A DNA stretch of 64,000 nucleotides, taken from the NCBI RefSeq assembly GCF_003075525.1, contig NZ_QDDR01000015.1:1-64000 (forward strand), read 5' to 3'. Shown one piece after another: positions 55,277-64,000 of the stretch. The stretch is from Pararhodobacter aggregans (lineage in GTDB: Bacteria > Pseudomonadota > Alphaproteobacteria > Rhodobacterales > Rhodobacteraceae). The translations under genes and the position numbers were made by a program. Each line of letters opens with the position of its first letter. The stretch's first letter is position 1. The notes beneath the pieces were generated by a model. That model worked only from the letters and a program-made list of their open reading frames with translations. It was not told the origin of the DNA and did not search any database.

Positions 55277-56041
55277 TCAATCGGCCCGGTCATCCTTGAA
55301 GGTCCGGTGCCCGGAGATCATGGTCGAGACCATGGATTGCCGGGACAGGATATCCTCGCGGATCGCGGCGTAGATGTGGATCAGCATGAAGACCACGATC
55401 GCCCACATGCCCAGCCGGTGGATCTGGTGCAGGACCATGGAATTGCCGATCCATTCCCGGAGCGGCCCGAACAGGAAATCGAGCCAGCCGCCCTGCATCG
55501 CGCCCTCGGCATACATGGCAAAACCCGTCACGATCATGAAGGTCAGCCCGACCGTCATGAAGAAGAACATGGCGATCTGCGCCAGCGGGTTGTGGCCGAC
55601 GTATTTCTTCGGCGTGCGTTCGAGGAAGGCGTACCAGCGGATCTCGTGCCAGACTTCCCGCCACCAGGCCTTGCGGTGCACCGGCAGGTAGAACATCTGC
55701 CGGGCGTGGTGATTGCCGACAAAGGCCCAGTAGATGCGGCCGAAAAAGCCCGCGGTCAGGATCATCCCGGCGGCGAAATGCGCGAAACGGATGTAGCCGA
55801 AGACGAATTGATGCGTGGCCTCGGCGATCTGCATCGAGGGCAACGGGCGGCCGATCAGGTAGCCGGTGACGACCAGCACCATGATGCAGGCCGCGTTGAT
55901 CCAGTGCCACAGCCGCACCGGCACCTCGTAGACATAGACCGAGGTGCGCTTCCTGACCGAGGCCAGATCGCTTTCGGTGGCGTCGCCGGTGAGGCGCGAG
56001 GCCTCGAGCCCGGCGGCCGGGTCATGCGAGAGGTCGGTCAT
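55277..56041 (-). CDS. hupC: Ni/Fe-hydrogenase b-type cytochrome subunit
   Basis: A 254-residue membrane cytochrome b anchoring HupSL and passing electrons to the quinone pool. Four hydrophobic segments are seen, beginning LWHWINAACIMVLVVTGYLIG (haem His). Other haem ligands are probably in IRFAHFAAGMILTAGFFGRIYW and VLHQIHRLGMWAIVVFMLIHIYAAI. The cytoplasmic N-terminus is about 40 residues, longer than usual. It follows hupE by four bases. Confidence 0.95.
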   Translation of the reverse strand: MTDLSHDPAAGLEASRLTGDATESDLASVRKRTSVYVYEVPVRLWHWINAACIMVLVVTGYLIGRPLPSMQIAEATHQFVFGYIRFAHFAAGMILTAGFFGRIYWAFVGNHHARQMFYLPVHRKAWWREVWHEIRWYAFLERTPKKYVGHNPLAQIAMFFFMTVGLTFMIVTGFAMYAEGAMQGGWLDFLFGPLREWIGNSMVLHQIHRLGMWAIVVFMLIHIYAAIREDILSRQSMVSTMISGHRTFKDDRAD

Positions 56042-56045
56042 CGCC

Positions 56046-56627
56046 CTACCCCGCGATCAGCAGCAGGCCACCGGCCGTGATCCCGGCGCCCATCAGCGTC
56101 TGCATCACCCGGGCGAAGCGACCGCTGGCGGCGGCGCGTGCCAGGGCGATGCCGGCGACATGCAGCCCGGCTGTCGCGATCAGGAAGCCGGCCAGGTAGC
56201 CCAGGGCATCGCCCGCTGCCTCGGTCGCATGGGCGTGGCCGTGGCAGGCGGCAAAGAGGGCGATGGCTGCCAGCGAAAGGCCGGTGATGGCCCGGGGCTG
56301 GCCACGGCGGGCAAAGACGGTCAGCAGGCCGAAGACGGCGACCGAGAGGGTGATCCAGGTCTCGACATTCGGGATCGGCACGCCGGACCACGACAGCGCG
56401 GCGCCGAGGGCCATCGCCGAGAGGAAGGCGGCGGCCCCCGCCCAGACGCGATGCGGTAGCACGAAGCCCGACCAGAGCCCCACCGCCAGCATGGCCAGCA
56501 GGTGATCGGGCCCGGTCAGCGGGTGCAGGAAGCCGTGTTCGAAGCCCGAGGCGTCGCCATGGCCGGTATGGGCCAGGGCGGGGGCGGCGGTCAGCGCCAG
56601 CGCGGCGGCAAGTGCAAGTTTCTTCAT
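56046..56627 (-). CDS. hupE: HupE/UreJ family nickel transporter
   Basis: A 193-residue membrane protein, probably a nickel permease. A signal-like N-terminus (MKKLALAAALALTAAPALA) is followed by HTGHGDASGFEHGFLHPLTGPDHLLAMLAVGLW, holding the conserved HPxxGxDH motif, then five more hydrophobic segments. A His-rich loop (ACHGHAHATEA) lies near residue 130. ATG 56627 has GAGGGAGG upstream. It lies directly between hupL and hupC, with tight spacing to both, so nickel uptake is co-expressed with the enzyme. Confidence 0.93.
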   Translation of the reverse strand: MKKLALAAALALTAAPALAHTGHGDASGFEHGFLHPLTGPDHLLAMLAVGLWSGFVLPHRVWAGAAAFLSAMALGAALSWSGVPIPNVETWITLSVAVFGLLTVFARRGQPRAITGLSLAAIALFAACHGHAHATEAAGDALGYLAGFLIATAGLHVAGIALARAAASGRFARVMQTLMGAGITAGGLLLIAG

Positions 56628-56638
56628 GGATTCCTCCC

Positions 56639-58432
<1,794 letters not shown>

Positions 58433-58435
58433 GGG

Positions 58436-59536
58436 TTACGCCTCTTCCTTGGCCGTGCTGGGACGGTCCTGAACCTTCTTCTGCGCCGAGCGCAGGGCGG
58501 AGATGGCGGTGTGCAGCGCGATGCCCCCCGCCACGGCCCCGGCGGCGGCCATGCCGACCTGATCGGCATTCGCCTCGACCCCGAACTGGGTCAGGTCGGT
58601 CACCCGGTCATAGAACGAGCCCTGATCCCAGAACCCGTCCTCCGAGCAGCCGATGCAGCCGTGGCCCGACTGGATCGGGAAGCTGACGCCCTCGTTCCAG
58701 CGGATGGTCGAGCAGGCGTTGTAGGTGGTCGGCCCCTTGCACCCCATCTTGTAGAGGCAATAGCCGCGCCGCGCGTTGTCGTCGTCCCAGCTTTCGACGA
58801 ACTGGCCCGCGTCGAAATGGGGCCGGCGGTAGCATTTGTCGTGGATGCGCTGGCCGTAGAACATGGCCGGGCGGCCCTGACGGTCCAGTTCCGGCAGCCG
58901 GTCGAAGGTCAGCATATAGGTGATGACGCCGGTCATCACCTCGGCGATGGGCGGACAGCCCGGGACGCGGATGATCGGCTTGTCGGTGATGACCTGATGC
59001 ACCGGCACGGCGCGGGTCGGGTTCGGGTGGGCGGCCTGCACGCAGCCATAGGAGGCGCAGGCGCCCCAACTGATGATCGCCTTGGCGTGTTCGGCCGCCT
59101 CGCGCAGCTGCTCGACGAAGGGCTTGCCGCCGACGATGCAATACATCCCGTCTTCGTTCAGCGGCGGATTGCCCTCGACGGCGAGGATGTAATTGCCCCG
59201 GTAACGTTCGATGGTATCCCTGAGCGCCGCCTCGGCCTGATGCCCCGCCGCCGCCATCAGCGTGTCGTCGTAATCGAGCGAGATCATCGACAGCACCACG
59301 TCCCCCGCCAGCGGATGGGCCGAGCGGATGAAACTCTCCGAGCAGCAGGTGCATTCGAGCCCGTGCACCCAGATCACCGGCGTGCGCGGCAGGGTCTCCA
59401 TCGCATGGGCGATCTTCGGCACGAAGGCGGGGCCCAGGCCCAGCGCCGCCGCCGTCAGCGAGCAGTATTTCATGAAGCTCCGCCGGGTGATCCCCTGCTT
59501 GCGCATCACGTCGTAGAAGGTCTCGATCTGGCTCAA
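58436..59536 (-). CDS. hupS: Uptake [NiFe] hydrogenase small subunit
   Basis: A 366-residue small subunit with three iron-sulfur clusters. The Tat signal has the twin-arginine motif [12 protein letters not shown] followed by [17 protein letters not shown]. Cluster ligands lie in [54 protein letters not shown] and [16 protein letters not shown]-terminal helix ([20 protein letters not shown]) anchors it near HupC. TTG 59536 is chosen: GGGGAGGAG lies seven bases upstream, and the result ([19 protein letters not shown]) matches what I recall of Rhodobacter HupS. Confidence 0.96.
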   Translation of the reverse strand: MSQIETFYDVMRKQGITRRSFMKYCSLTAAALGLGPAFVPKIAHAMETLPRTPVIWVHGLECTCCSESFIRSAHPLAGDVVLSMISLDYDDTLMAAAGHQAEAALRDTIERYRGNYILAVEGNPPLNEDGMYCIVGGKPFVEQLREAAEHAKAIISWGACASYGCVQAAHPNPTRAVPVHQVITDKPIIRVPGCPPIAEVMTGVITYMLTFDRLPELDRQGRPAMFYGQRIHDKCYRRPHFDAGQFVESWDDDNARRGYCLYKMGCKGPTTYNACSTIRWNEGVSFPIQSGHGCIGCSEDGFWDQGSFYDRVTDLTQFGVEANADQVGMAAAGAVAGGIALHTAISALRSAQKKVQDRPSTAKEEA

Positions 59537-59693
59537 GGCCGCTCCTCCCCCATCGCGGTTGATGTCCGGTGCGACCCCGTGGCGCACCCTCCCGATGCAG
59601 AGGATGAATGCATGCGACGGTATTCGCATGGAAAAGCGGCAGTCTTTGCCCCGGTCGGGAAAGTGCTGCGGGGTCAGGGGGTTGCGCAGGTGT

Positions 59694-59705
59694 TTGCGCT
59701 CACAA
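59694..59705. promoter_or_regulatory. Weak candidate HupR-binding site upstream of hupS
   Basis: TTG-N6-CAA (59694-59705) lies about 160 bases upstream of hupS. The R. capsulatus HupR site is reported as TTG-N5-CAA, so this is one base longer and not an exact match. It is in the expected general location; binding is not established. Confidence 0.25.
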
Positions 59706-59752
59706 CAAAAGTCGCTGGCGGAAAGGGCGCGGTCAGGCTGGCCCGGGGCTGG

Positions 59753-61951
59753 TCAGGCGCTTTCCAGCCGCGCCAGCGCGACCAGCGCCTGGCCGAAGGC
59801 AAGCCCGCCGTCATTGGCGGGCGCCTCGCGCGGCAGGCAAAGGCTGTAGCCGTCGAGCGCGGCGCAGGTCGCCTCCAGCAGCCCCGCGTTCTGGAAGCAA
59901 CCGCCCGAGAGGGCGATGGTGCGGGTTCCGGCCTCGTCGGCGATGCGCCGCGTGGCGTCGGCGATGGCGAGGGCGAGCCCGTTCTGGAAGCGGGCAGCGA
60001 TGAGGGCGGGCGGCGTGTCGGGCAGGTCGCGGGCGATCTGCGGAAAGAGCGAGGCGAGGTCCAGCCCGAAAGCATAGCCCGGCGCGTCCGGGTACTGCGC
60101 GGCAAGCGCCTCCAGCGCCATTGCCGCCTCGCCCTCGTAGCTGAGCCGCGCCGGCGCGATCCCCAGCATCGCCGCCACCGCATCGAAGAGCCGCCCGGCC
60201 GAGCTGCTGAGCGGCGCGTTGAGGCCCCCGGCGGCGGCCCGGCGGAGCATCGCCCGCGGCTGGTCGGGGAACAGCCGGTCGGCCAGATCGGACAGCCCCG
60301 CCTGATCCAGCCGCATCAGCGCGTTCCGCCAGGGCTCCCGTTGCGCGAGGTCGCCGCCAGGCAAGGGCGCGGGCGCCAGATGCGCGGCGCGGCGGACCCG
60401 GGCGTAATCCCCCAGCAGGATTTCGCCGCCCCAGAGTGTCCCGTCCTCGCCCAGCCCCAGCCCGTCGAGGATCACGCCCACCGCACTCCCGCCCCGCCAC
60501 CCTGCCTCGCCCAGCGCCGCGGCCATATGGGCGTGGTGGTGCTGGACGCGGATCAGGGGCACGCCAAGGGTTTCCGCCCGCTCCGCCCCATGGCGCGAGG
60601 CGCGGAAATCGGGGTGCAGGTCCACGGCGATGGCCTTCGGGCGGTGGGCGAAAAGCGCCGCGTAATCGGCATCGGCCTTGAGGAATTCGCCGAGCGTCAG
60701 CGCGTCGTCGAGGTCACCCAGATGGTGCGACAGCAGCGCGCGGCCGTTCTTGGTCAGGCAGATCGCGGCCTTGAGTTGCCCGCCATAGGCCGTGACCGGC
60801 GTGTCCGGCAGGCCCCGTGGCAGCGCCAGCGTGCCGGGCGTCCGGCCCCGGGCCCGACGCAGGACCATGCGGCCCTGAGTGGTGAGCCGTTCGACGCCAT
60901 CGTCAAGGCGGCGGGCGATGTCGCGGTCGTGCATGAGGAAGGCATCGGCGAAGGCGGCCAGCTTTTCGCGCGCCTCCGCGTTGCCGATCACCTGCGGCTC
61001 GCCCGTGAGGTTGCCCGAGGTCATGACCAGCGGCCGCCCGGTGGCGTCCAGCAGCAGGTGGTGAAGGGGCGTGTAGGGCAGCATCCAGCCGAGGGTGGCC
61101 TGCCCGGGGGCCAGCGCCCCCGGCAGGGTGCCGCGATGGGGCAGCAGGACGATGGGCGCGGCGGGATCGGCGAGCAGCGCCTCGGCGTCGGGCGTGAGCG
61201 TCGCGTGGGCGTGGATCAGGGCCAGCGGCGCCATCAGGGCCAGCGGCTTGGTCGGGCGGTGCTTGCGGGCGCGCAGCGTGGCGATGGCCTGCGCGTTGGT
61301 CGCATCGCAGGCGAGGTGGAAGCCGCCGAGGCCCTTGATCGCCAGGATTTCACCGGCAAGCAGGCGTCGGGCGGCCTCGGTAATCGGGTCCTCGGCGGCA
61401 GGCTCCAGCCACAGCCGCGGCCCGCACTCCGGGCAGGCCACAGGCTGGGCATGGAAGCGACGATCGGCGGGATCCTCGTATTCCGCCCGGCACGCGGCGC
61501 AGAGCGGGAAGGGCGCCATGGTGGTCTGGGCGCGGTCATAGGGCAGACCCGTGAGGATGGTGAAGCGCGGCCCGCAATGCGTGCAATTGGTGAAGGCATA
61601 GCCCCGCCGGCGCCCCGGCTCGCGGACCTCGGCGGCACAGGCCCCGCAGGTGGCGGCGTCCGGTGTGACGGCGGTCTCGGCACCCTTCGGGCCCGAGGCC
61701 TCGATGGTGAAATCGCGGGCACGGACCTCGGCCTCGCTGCTCTCGACGGCATCGACCCGCGCAAGGGGCGGCGCCTCGGCCCTGAGCGCGGCCTCGAAGG
61801 CGTCGAGCCCGGGGCCCTCGGCGAGGATCAGCACGCCCTCGGCATCGTTCCGGACGCTGCCGGTGATGCCCAAGCGTTCGGCCAATTGCCAGACGAAGGG
61901 CCGGAAGCCCACGCCCTGCACCTGGCCCCTGACGCGGATGCGGCGGCCCAT
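59753..61951 (-). CDS. hypF: Carbamoyltransferase HypF
   Basis: A 732-residue enzyme making the carbamoyl group that becomes the CN ligands of the NiFe site. Domains: acylphosphatase (RVRGQVQGVGFRPFVWQLAERLG, residues 4-90), two zinc fingers (CGACAAEVREPG...CTHCGPRF and CAACRAEYED...CPECGPRL), the YrdC domain, and the Kae1-like carbamoyltransferase (VDLHPDFRASRHG, VQHHHAHMAA, ILDGLGLGEDGTLWGGEI). ATG 61951 starts the acylphosphatase domain. An upstream ATG at 61990 falls inside a palindromic repeat and is rejected. It lies between hupV and hupS. Confidence 0.96.
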   Translation of the reverse strand: MGRRIRVRGQVQGVGFRPFVWQLAERLGITGSVRNDAEGVLILAEGPGLDAFEAALRAEAPPLARVDAVESSEAEVRARDFTIEASGPKGAETAVTPDAATCGACAAEVREPGRRRGYAFTNCTHCGPRFTILTGLPYDRAQTTMAPFPLCAACRAEYEDPADRRFHAQPVACPECGPRLWLEPAAEDPITEAARRLLAGEILAIKGLGGFHLACDATNAQAIATLRARKHRPTKPLALMAPLALIHAHATLTPDAEALLADPAAPIVLLPHRGTLPGALAPGQATLGWMLPYTPLHHLLLDATGRPLVMTSGNLTGEPQVIGNAEAREKLAAFADAFLMHDRDIARRLDDGVERLTTQGRMVLRRARGRTPGTLALPRGLPDTPVTAYGGQLKAAICLTKNGRALLSHHLGDLDDALTLGEFLKADADYAALFAHRPKAIAVDLHPDFRASRHGAERAETLGVPLIRVQHHHAHMAAALGEAGWRGGSAVGVILDGLGLGEDGTLWGGEILLGDYARVRRAAHLAPAPLPGGDLAQREPWRNALMRLDQAGLSDLADRLFPDQPRAMLRRAAAGGLNAPLSSSAGRLFDAVAAMLGIAPARLSYEGEAAMALEALAAQYPDAPGYAFGLDLASLFPQIARDLPDTPPALIAARFQNGLALAIADATRRIADEAGTRTIALSGGCFQNAGLLEATCAALDGYSLCLPREAPANDGGLAFGQALVALARLESA

Positions 61952-61979
61952 CAGGGGCTTGGTCCCGGGGCGGCAGGAT

Positions 61980-62049
61980 GGTGCGTGCAAGCACGCACCC
62001 TACCGGGCGAAACCTGACGCGGGCGCGATGCGCAGATTGCGCATCCTAC
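61980..62049. repeat. Two palindromes of the GTAGGRTG family
   Basis: GGTGCGTGCAAGCACGCACCCTAC (61980-62003) is identical to the copy at 37843-37866. GATGCGCA-GAT-TGCGCATCCTAC (62027-62049) is a relative with GGATG rather than GGGTG edges. Confidence 0.85.
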
Positions 62050-62087
62050 GGGTGCTTCGATCGAGGCGTGGGTGCCCGTGGCAGACC

Positions 62088-62234
62088 CCGGGGGATTTTC
62101 CATCCCCCGGACCCCCTGGAGGATATTTAGAGAACGAAGATGGTCAAGAGCATGCGGCCCCGCCAGTGCCCCCCCTTCCCAATCACTTTGCCCAAAATAC
62201 GCCCGGGGGGTCCGGGGGGCGGCGCGCCCCCGGG
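62088..62234. repeat. Inverted pair of composite hairpin plus TATTT elements
   Basis: On the plus strand CCGGGGGAT-TTTCC-ATCCCCCGG (62088-62110) is followed by ACCCCC and GGAGGATATTT (to 62140 with a CGAAGA tail). On the minus strand from 62234, CCGGGGG...CCCCCGG is followed by ACCCCCC, GGGCGTATTTT and GGGCAAAG (to 62187). Shared order and the shared CCCCCGGACCCCC make these two copies of one element facing each other. Confidence 0.7.
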
Positions 62235-62259
62235 GCCTGCCCCAAGCGCCAAGGCCGGG

Positions 62260-62306
62260 GCGGCCCGGGCGCGCGGGGTGGGCGGGTGGGAGCGTGCCCG
62301 GGCCGC
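62260..62306. terminator. Hairpin with G-quadruplex-type loop after hupV
   Basis: Arms 62260-62274 and 62292-62306 pair over 15 bases with one mismatch. The 17-base loop (62275-62291) has four G-runs separated by single T or C. It starts 19 bases after the hupV stop. Loop length, G-run layout and the GCGTGCC second arm match the element at 25570-25634. Confidence 0.7.
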
Positions 62307-62324
62307 TTTGCGCCAGCCCCCCCA

Positions 62325-63752
62325 TCAATGCACCGTGCAGACCATGCAGGGGTCGAAACTGCGGACGATGTGCTGGACCGAGAGGGGCGTCTCCTCGCCC
62401 TCCTCCACCCGCGCGCCGACCAGCGCGGCTTCCAGCGCGCCGGGCACCCCCGCGCCGTCGCGGGGCGAGAAGTTCCAGGTGGTCGGCGCCACGATCTGAT
62501 AGCCGGCGATGCGGTGGTTCTCGATGCTCAGCCAATGGCCCAACCCGCCGCGCGCGGCCTCGACCAGCCCCACGCCCTCGCCGTGGCGGGGCAGTTCGAA
62601 GGGATCGAGGAAGCGGGCGCCCGGGTCCAGCGCCTGCGCCCAATCCTCGAGCAAAAGCTGGGTCCGGGCGATTTCCAGGAGCCGCGCGGCGACGCGGGCG
62701 CGGACCCCGCGCTCGGCCGCCAGCGCCAGCGCCAAGGGATGTCCGTCGACGGCTTGCCGGGCCAAGGCGCCGACCTCGACCACCTGCCCCGCCAGCCGCG
62801 GCGCCTTGCACCAGGAATAGGCGGCCGGGCGCATGTCCTCGTCGGGCACCGTGTGGCCCCGGGCGGGATGCGCGGTCTCGCCCAGCATCCAGGCGTGGCT
62901 CAGATCCTCGGTCACCTGCGCCGGATCGAAGGGACTGAGCCCCCCGTCCGCCAGCACGCCCGGACGCGAGGCGCGGCCGCCCTCCAGCGGATAGGCGCCG
63001 TAGGACAGATAGCGGCCGGGCCCCTGCCCCATGCCCGCCAGCCCCAGATCGCGGGCGATGCGCAGGAAGAGGCCGGCATCGCCCGATGACCACGCCTCAA
63101 GCTCCGAAAGCGTCGCAAGCGCCGCGAAATCCTCGACCGGCGCGGCGAAGATCGTCTCCTCCAGCGCCCGGCGGAAGCTGCGCAGCGTGGCAATGATCCG
63201 CACCCGGTCGCGGGCATCGGGCGCCTTGGTCACGCCGCCGGGCTGGATGGCCAGCGTATGCGGCCATTTGCCGCCCAGAATGCCGGCGATGTGCAGAAGG
63301 CGCGCCCTCGCCTCGACCAACCGCCGGGCGGCCGAGCCCTGCATGGCGGTGAAGCGGGTCACCGCCGCCTCGTGCCAGTCGCGGCCCTGATAGGCCGGGC
63401 GGGCGAAATCGGGCATGAAGAAGAGGGCGAAATGGGTGACGTGATCGGCGAGATTCTCGACCCCGTGCAGGATCGCCGCCGCCAGCGCCCCCTGTGGCGT
63501 GGGCTTGGCCCCCGCGGCGTCGGCCAGGGCCAGCGCGGCGGCGGCCGACTGGCTGACCGAGCAGATGCCGCAGATCCGCGGCGTGATGGTCAGCGCGTCG
63601 CGCGGGTCCTTGCCCAGCAGCATCATCTCGAAGCCGCGAAACAGGGGCGAATTGACCCGCGCCTCGGCCACCTGTCCGCCGCGGACCGTCAGCGAGACTT
63701 CCAGATCCCCCTCGACCCGGTTGAAGGGCCCGACCAGCAGCTGCCGCGTCAC
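62325..63752 (-). CDS. hupV: Hydrogen-sensing (regulatory) hydrogenase large subunit HupV
   Basis: A 475-residue NiFe large subunit of the HupV/HoxC type. The cysteine pairs are PRICGICSVSQSAA and the C-terminal DPCMVCTVH. The protein ends at that His with no cleavable tail, unlike HupL (56639-58432), so no protease is needed. This, the shorter length and the position before hypF mark it as the sensor that, with HupU, signals hydrogen to the HupT/HupR system. GTG 63752 overlaps the hupU stop (GTGA). Confidence 0.95.
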   Translation of the reverse strand: MTRQLLVGPFNRVEGDLEVSLTVRGGQVAEARVNSPLFRGFEMMLLGKDPRDALTITPRICGICSVSQSAAAALALADAAGAKPTPQGALAAAILHGVENLADHVTHFALFFMPDFARPAYQGRDWHEAAVTRFTAMQGSAARRLVEARARLLHIAGILGGKWPHTLAIQPGGVTKAPDARDRVRIIATLRSFRRALEETIFAAPVEDFAALATLSELEAWSSGDAGLFLRIARDLGLAGMGQGPGRYLSYGAYPLEGGRASRPGVLADGGLSPFDPAQVTEDLSHAWMLGETAHPARGHTVPDEDMRPAAYSWCKAPRLAGQVVEVGALARQAVDGHPLALALAAERGVRARVAARLLEIARTQLLLEDWAQALDPGARFLDPFELPRHGEGVGLVEAARGGLGHWLSIENHRIAGYQIVAPTTWNFSPRDGAGVPGALEAALVGARVEEGEETPLSVQHIVRSFDPCMVCTVH

Positions 63753-64000
63753 GAGCGCGGCGCCTTCTGGCCCGGCGGGACGCGGATGCGGTCCGAAACG
63801 GCGTTGACGCCGATGCGCTTGGGCGTGGCGGCCTTGGACAGCGAGGCCAGGGCCATGAACCAGGCCTTCGGCATGTCCGACGGCAGGCCCACCGGGATCC
63901 CGGCGATGGTCGGCGTCTCGGTGAACGGGTGGCGGGGTTCCTCGAATTCGGGGCTGGTGCAGGCGATGCAGGGATAGCCCGCCCGGGTGCACGACCCCTC
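63749..64000 (-). CDS. hupU: Hydrogen-sensing hydrogenase small subunit HupU, C-terminal part
   Basis: Only the last 83 residues are in the window; the gene continues beyond 64000. The visible part begins EGSCTRAGYPCIACTSPEFEEP, giving the last iron-sulfur ligands of a NiFe small subunit, and ends RVPPGQKAPRS. No membrane-anchor helix follows the cluster region, as expected for a soluble sensor and unlike HupS. The stop overlaps the GTG of hupV by three bases within GTGA. Presence of a Tat signal cannot be checked. Confidence 0.9.
   Translation of the reverse strand, partial: EGSCTRAGYPCIACTSPEFEEPRHPFTETPTIAGIPVGLPSDMPKAWFMALASLSKAATPKRIGVNAVSDRIRVPPGQKAPRS

Larger units (their letters stand above)
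61952..62324. other. 373-base repeat-filled gap between hupV and hypF
   Basis: No gene is seen. From left to right it holds two GTAGGRTG-type palindromes (61980-62003 and 62027-62049), an inverted pair of composite hairpin plus TATTT elements (62088-62140 and 62187-62234), and a hairpin with a G-quadruplex-type loop (62260-62306). Signals for hypF expression would have to lie among them. Confidence 0.6.

Noticed and set aside
59694-59705. Exact HupR operator TTG-N5-CAA upstream of hupS
   Set aside because: The best match has a six-base spacer rather than five, so it is listed only as a weak candidate.
61952-61990. Upstream HypF start adding MHAPSCRPGTKPL
   Set aside because: It lies inside the palindromic repeat at 61980-62003 and precedes the clear acylphosphatase start at ATG 61951.

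Overview
The window looks like chromosomal DNA of a Rhodobacterales alphaproteobacterium, probably a purple non-sulfur Rhodobacter/Rhodovulum-type organism. The evidence is very high GC, dense co-directional operons with ATGA/TGATG overlaps, a nuo operon interrupted by extra genes, and a hupUV-hypF-hupSL...hypE hydrogenase cluster in the order I associate with Rhodobacter. The genus is inference.

Layout. (1) 124-21806, minus strand: one long complex I operon, nuoA to nuoN, continuing into birA, coaX, rnj and a small unknown gene. All 14 nuo genes are present. Seven extra genes lie between them, five of which encode exported proteins (one is a lipoprotein). (2) 22245-25515: a leucine-degradation pair (crotonase and HMG-CoA lyase), a glutathione transferase, and an HxlR regulator divergent from a GFA-family enzyme. 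(3) 25637-33812: cell-envelope genes (PBP1A, AmiC amidase, a DsbA-like oxidoreductase), an exported unknown, infC with an ATA start, and an Ala-rich anchored protein. (4) 33933-45738: ferredoxin-NADP reductase with DUF934, a GMC oxidoreductase divergent from an Lrp regulator, an MttB-family methyltransferase, an M20 peptidase whose 5' end is frameshifted by a 17-bp tandem duplication, guaA, a phytase-like exported protein and an ABM monooxygenase. (5) 45742-64000, minus strand: the uptake-hydrogenase locus hupU(partial)-hupV-hypF-hupS-hupL-hupE-hupC-[gap]-hupD-F-G-H-J-K-hypA-hypB-hupR-hypC-D-E.

How the genes work together. Hydrogen is sensed by HupUV, and the signal reaches HupR, presumably through a HupT kinase outside the window. 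HupSL oxidises hydrogen and HupC passes the electrons to the quinone pool. Complex I uses the same pool. The Hyp and Hup accessory proteins build and mature the NiFe site, and HupE may supply nickel.

Most notable items: the exported accessory module inside the nuo operon, including a tandem paralogue pair and a protein built of two 68-residue Cys-pair repeats; two hairpins with a 17-nt G-quadruplex-type loop just after unrelated minus-strand genes; a composite palindrome plus GGATATTT/GTATTT intergenic element, twice in inverted pairs; a family of about nine GTAGGRTG-edged palindromes; a HupR with a degenerate AAA+ domain; and an opposite-strand small gene inside the hup cluster. I saw no tRNA, rRNA, CRISPR array, transposase or phage gene.
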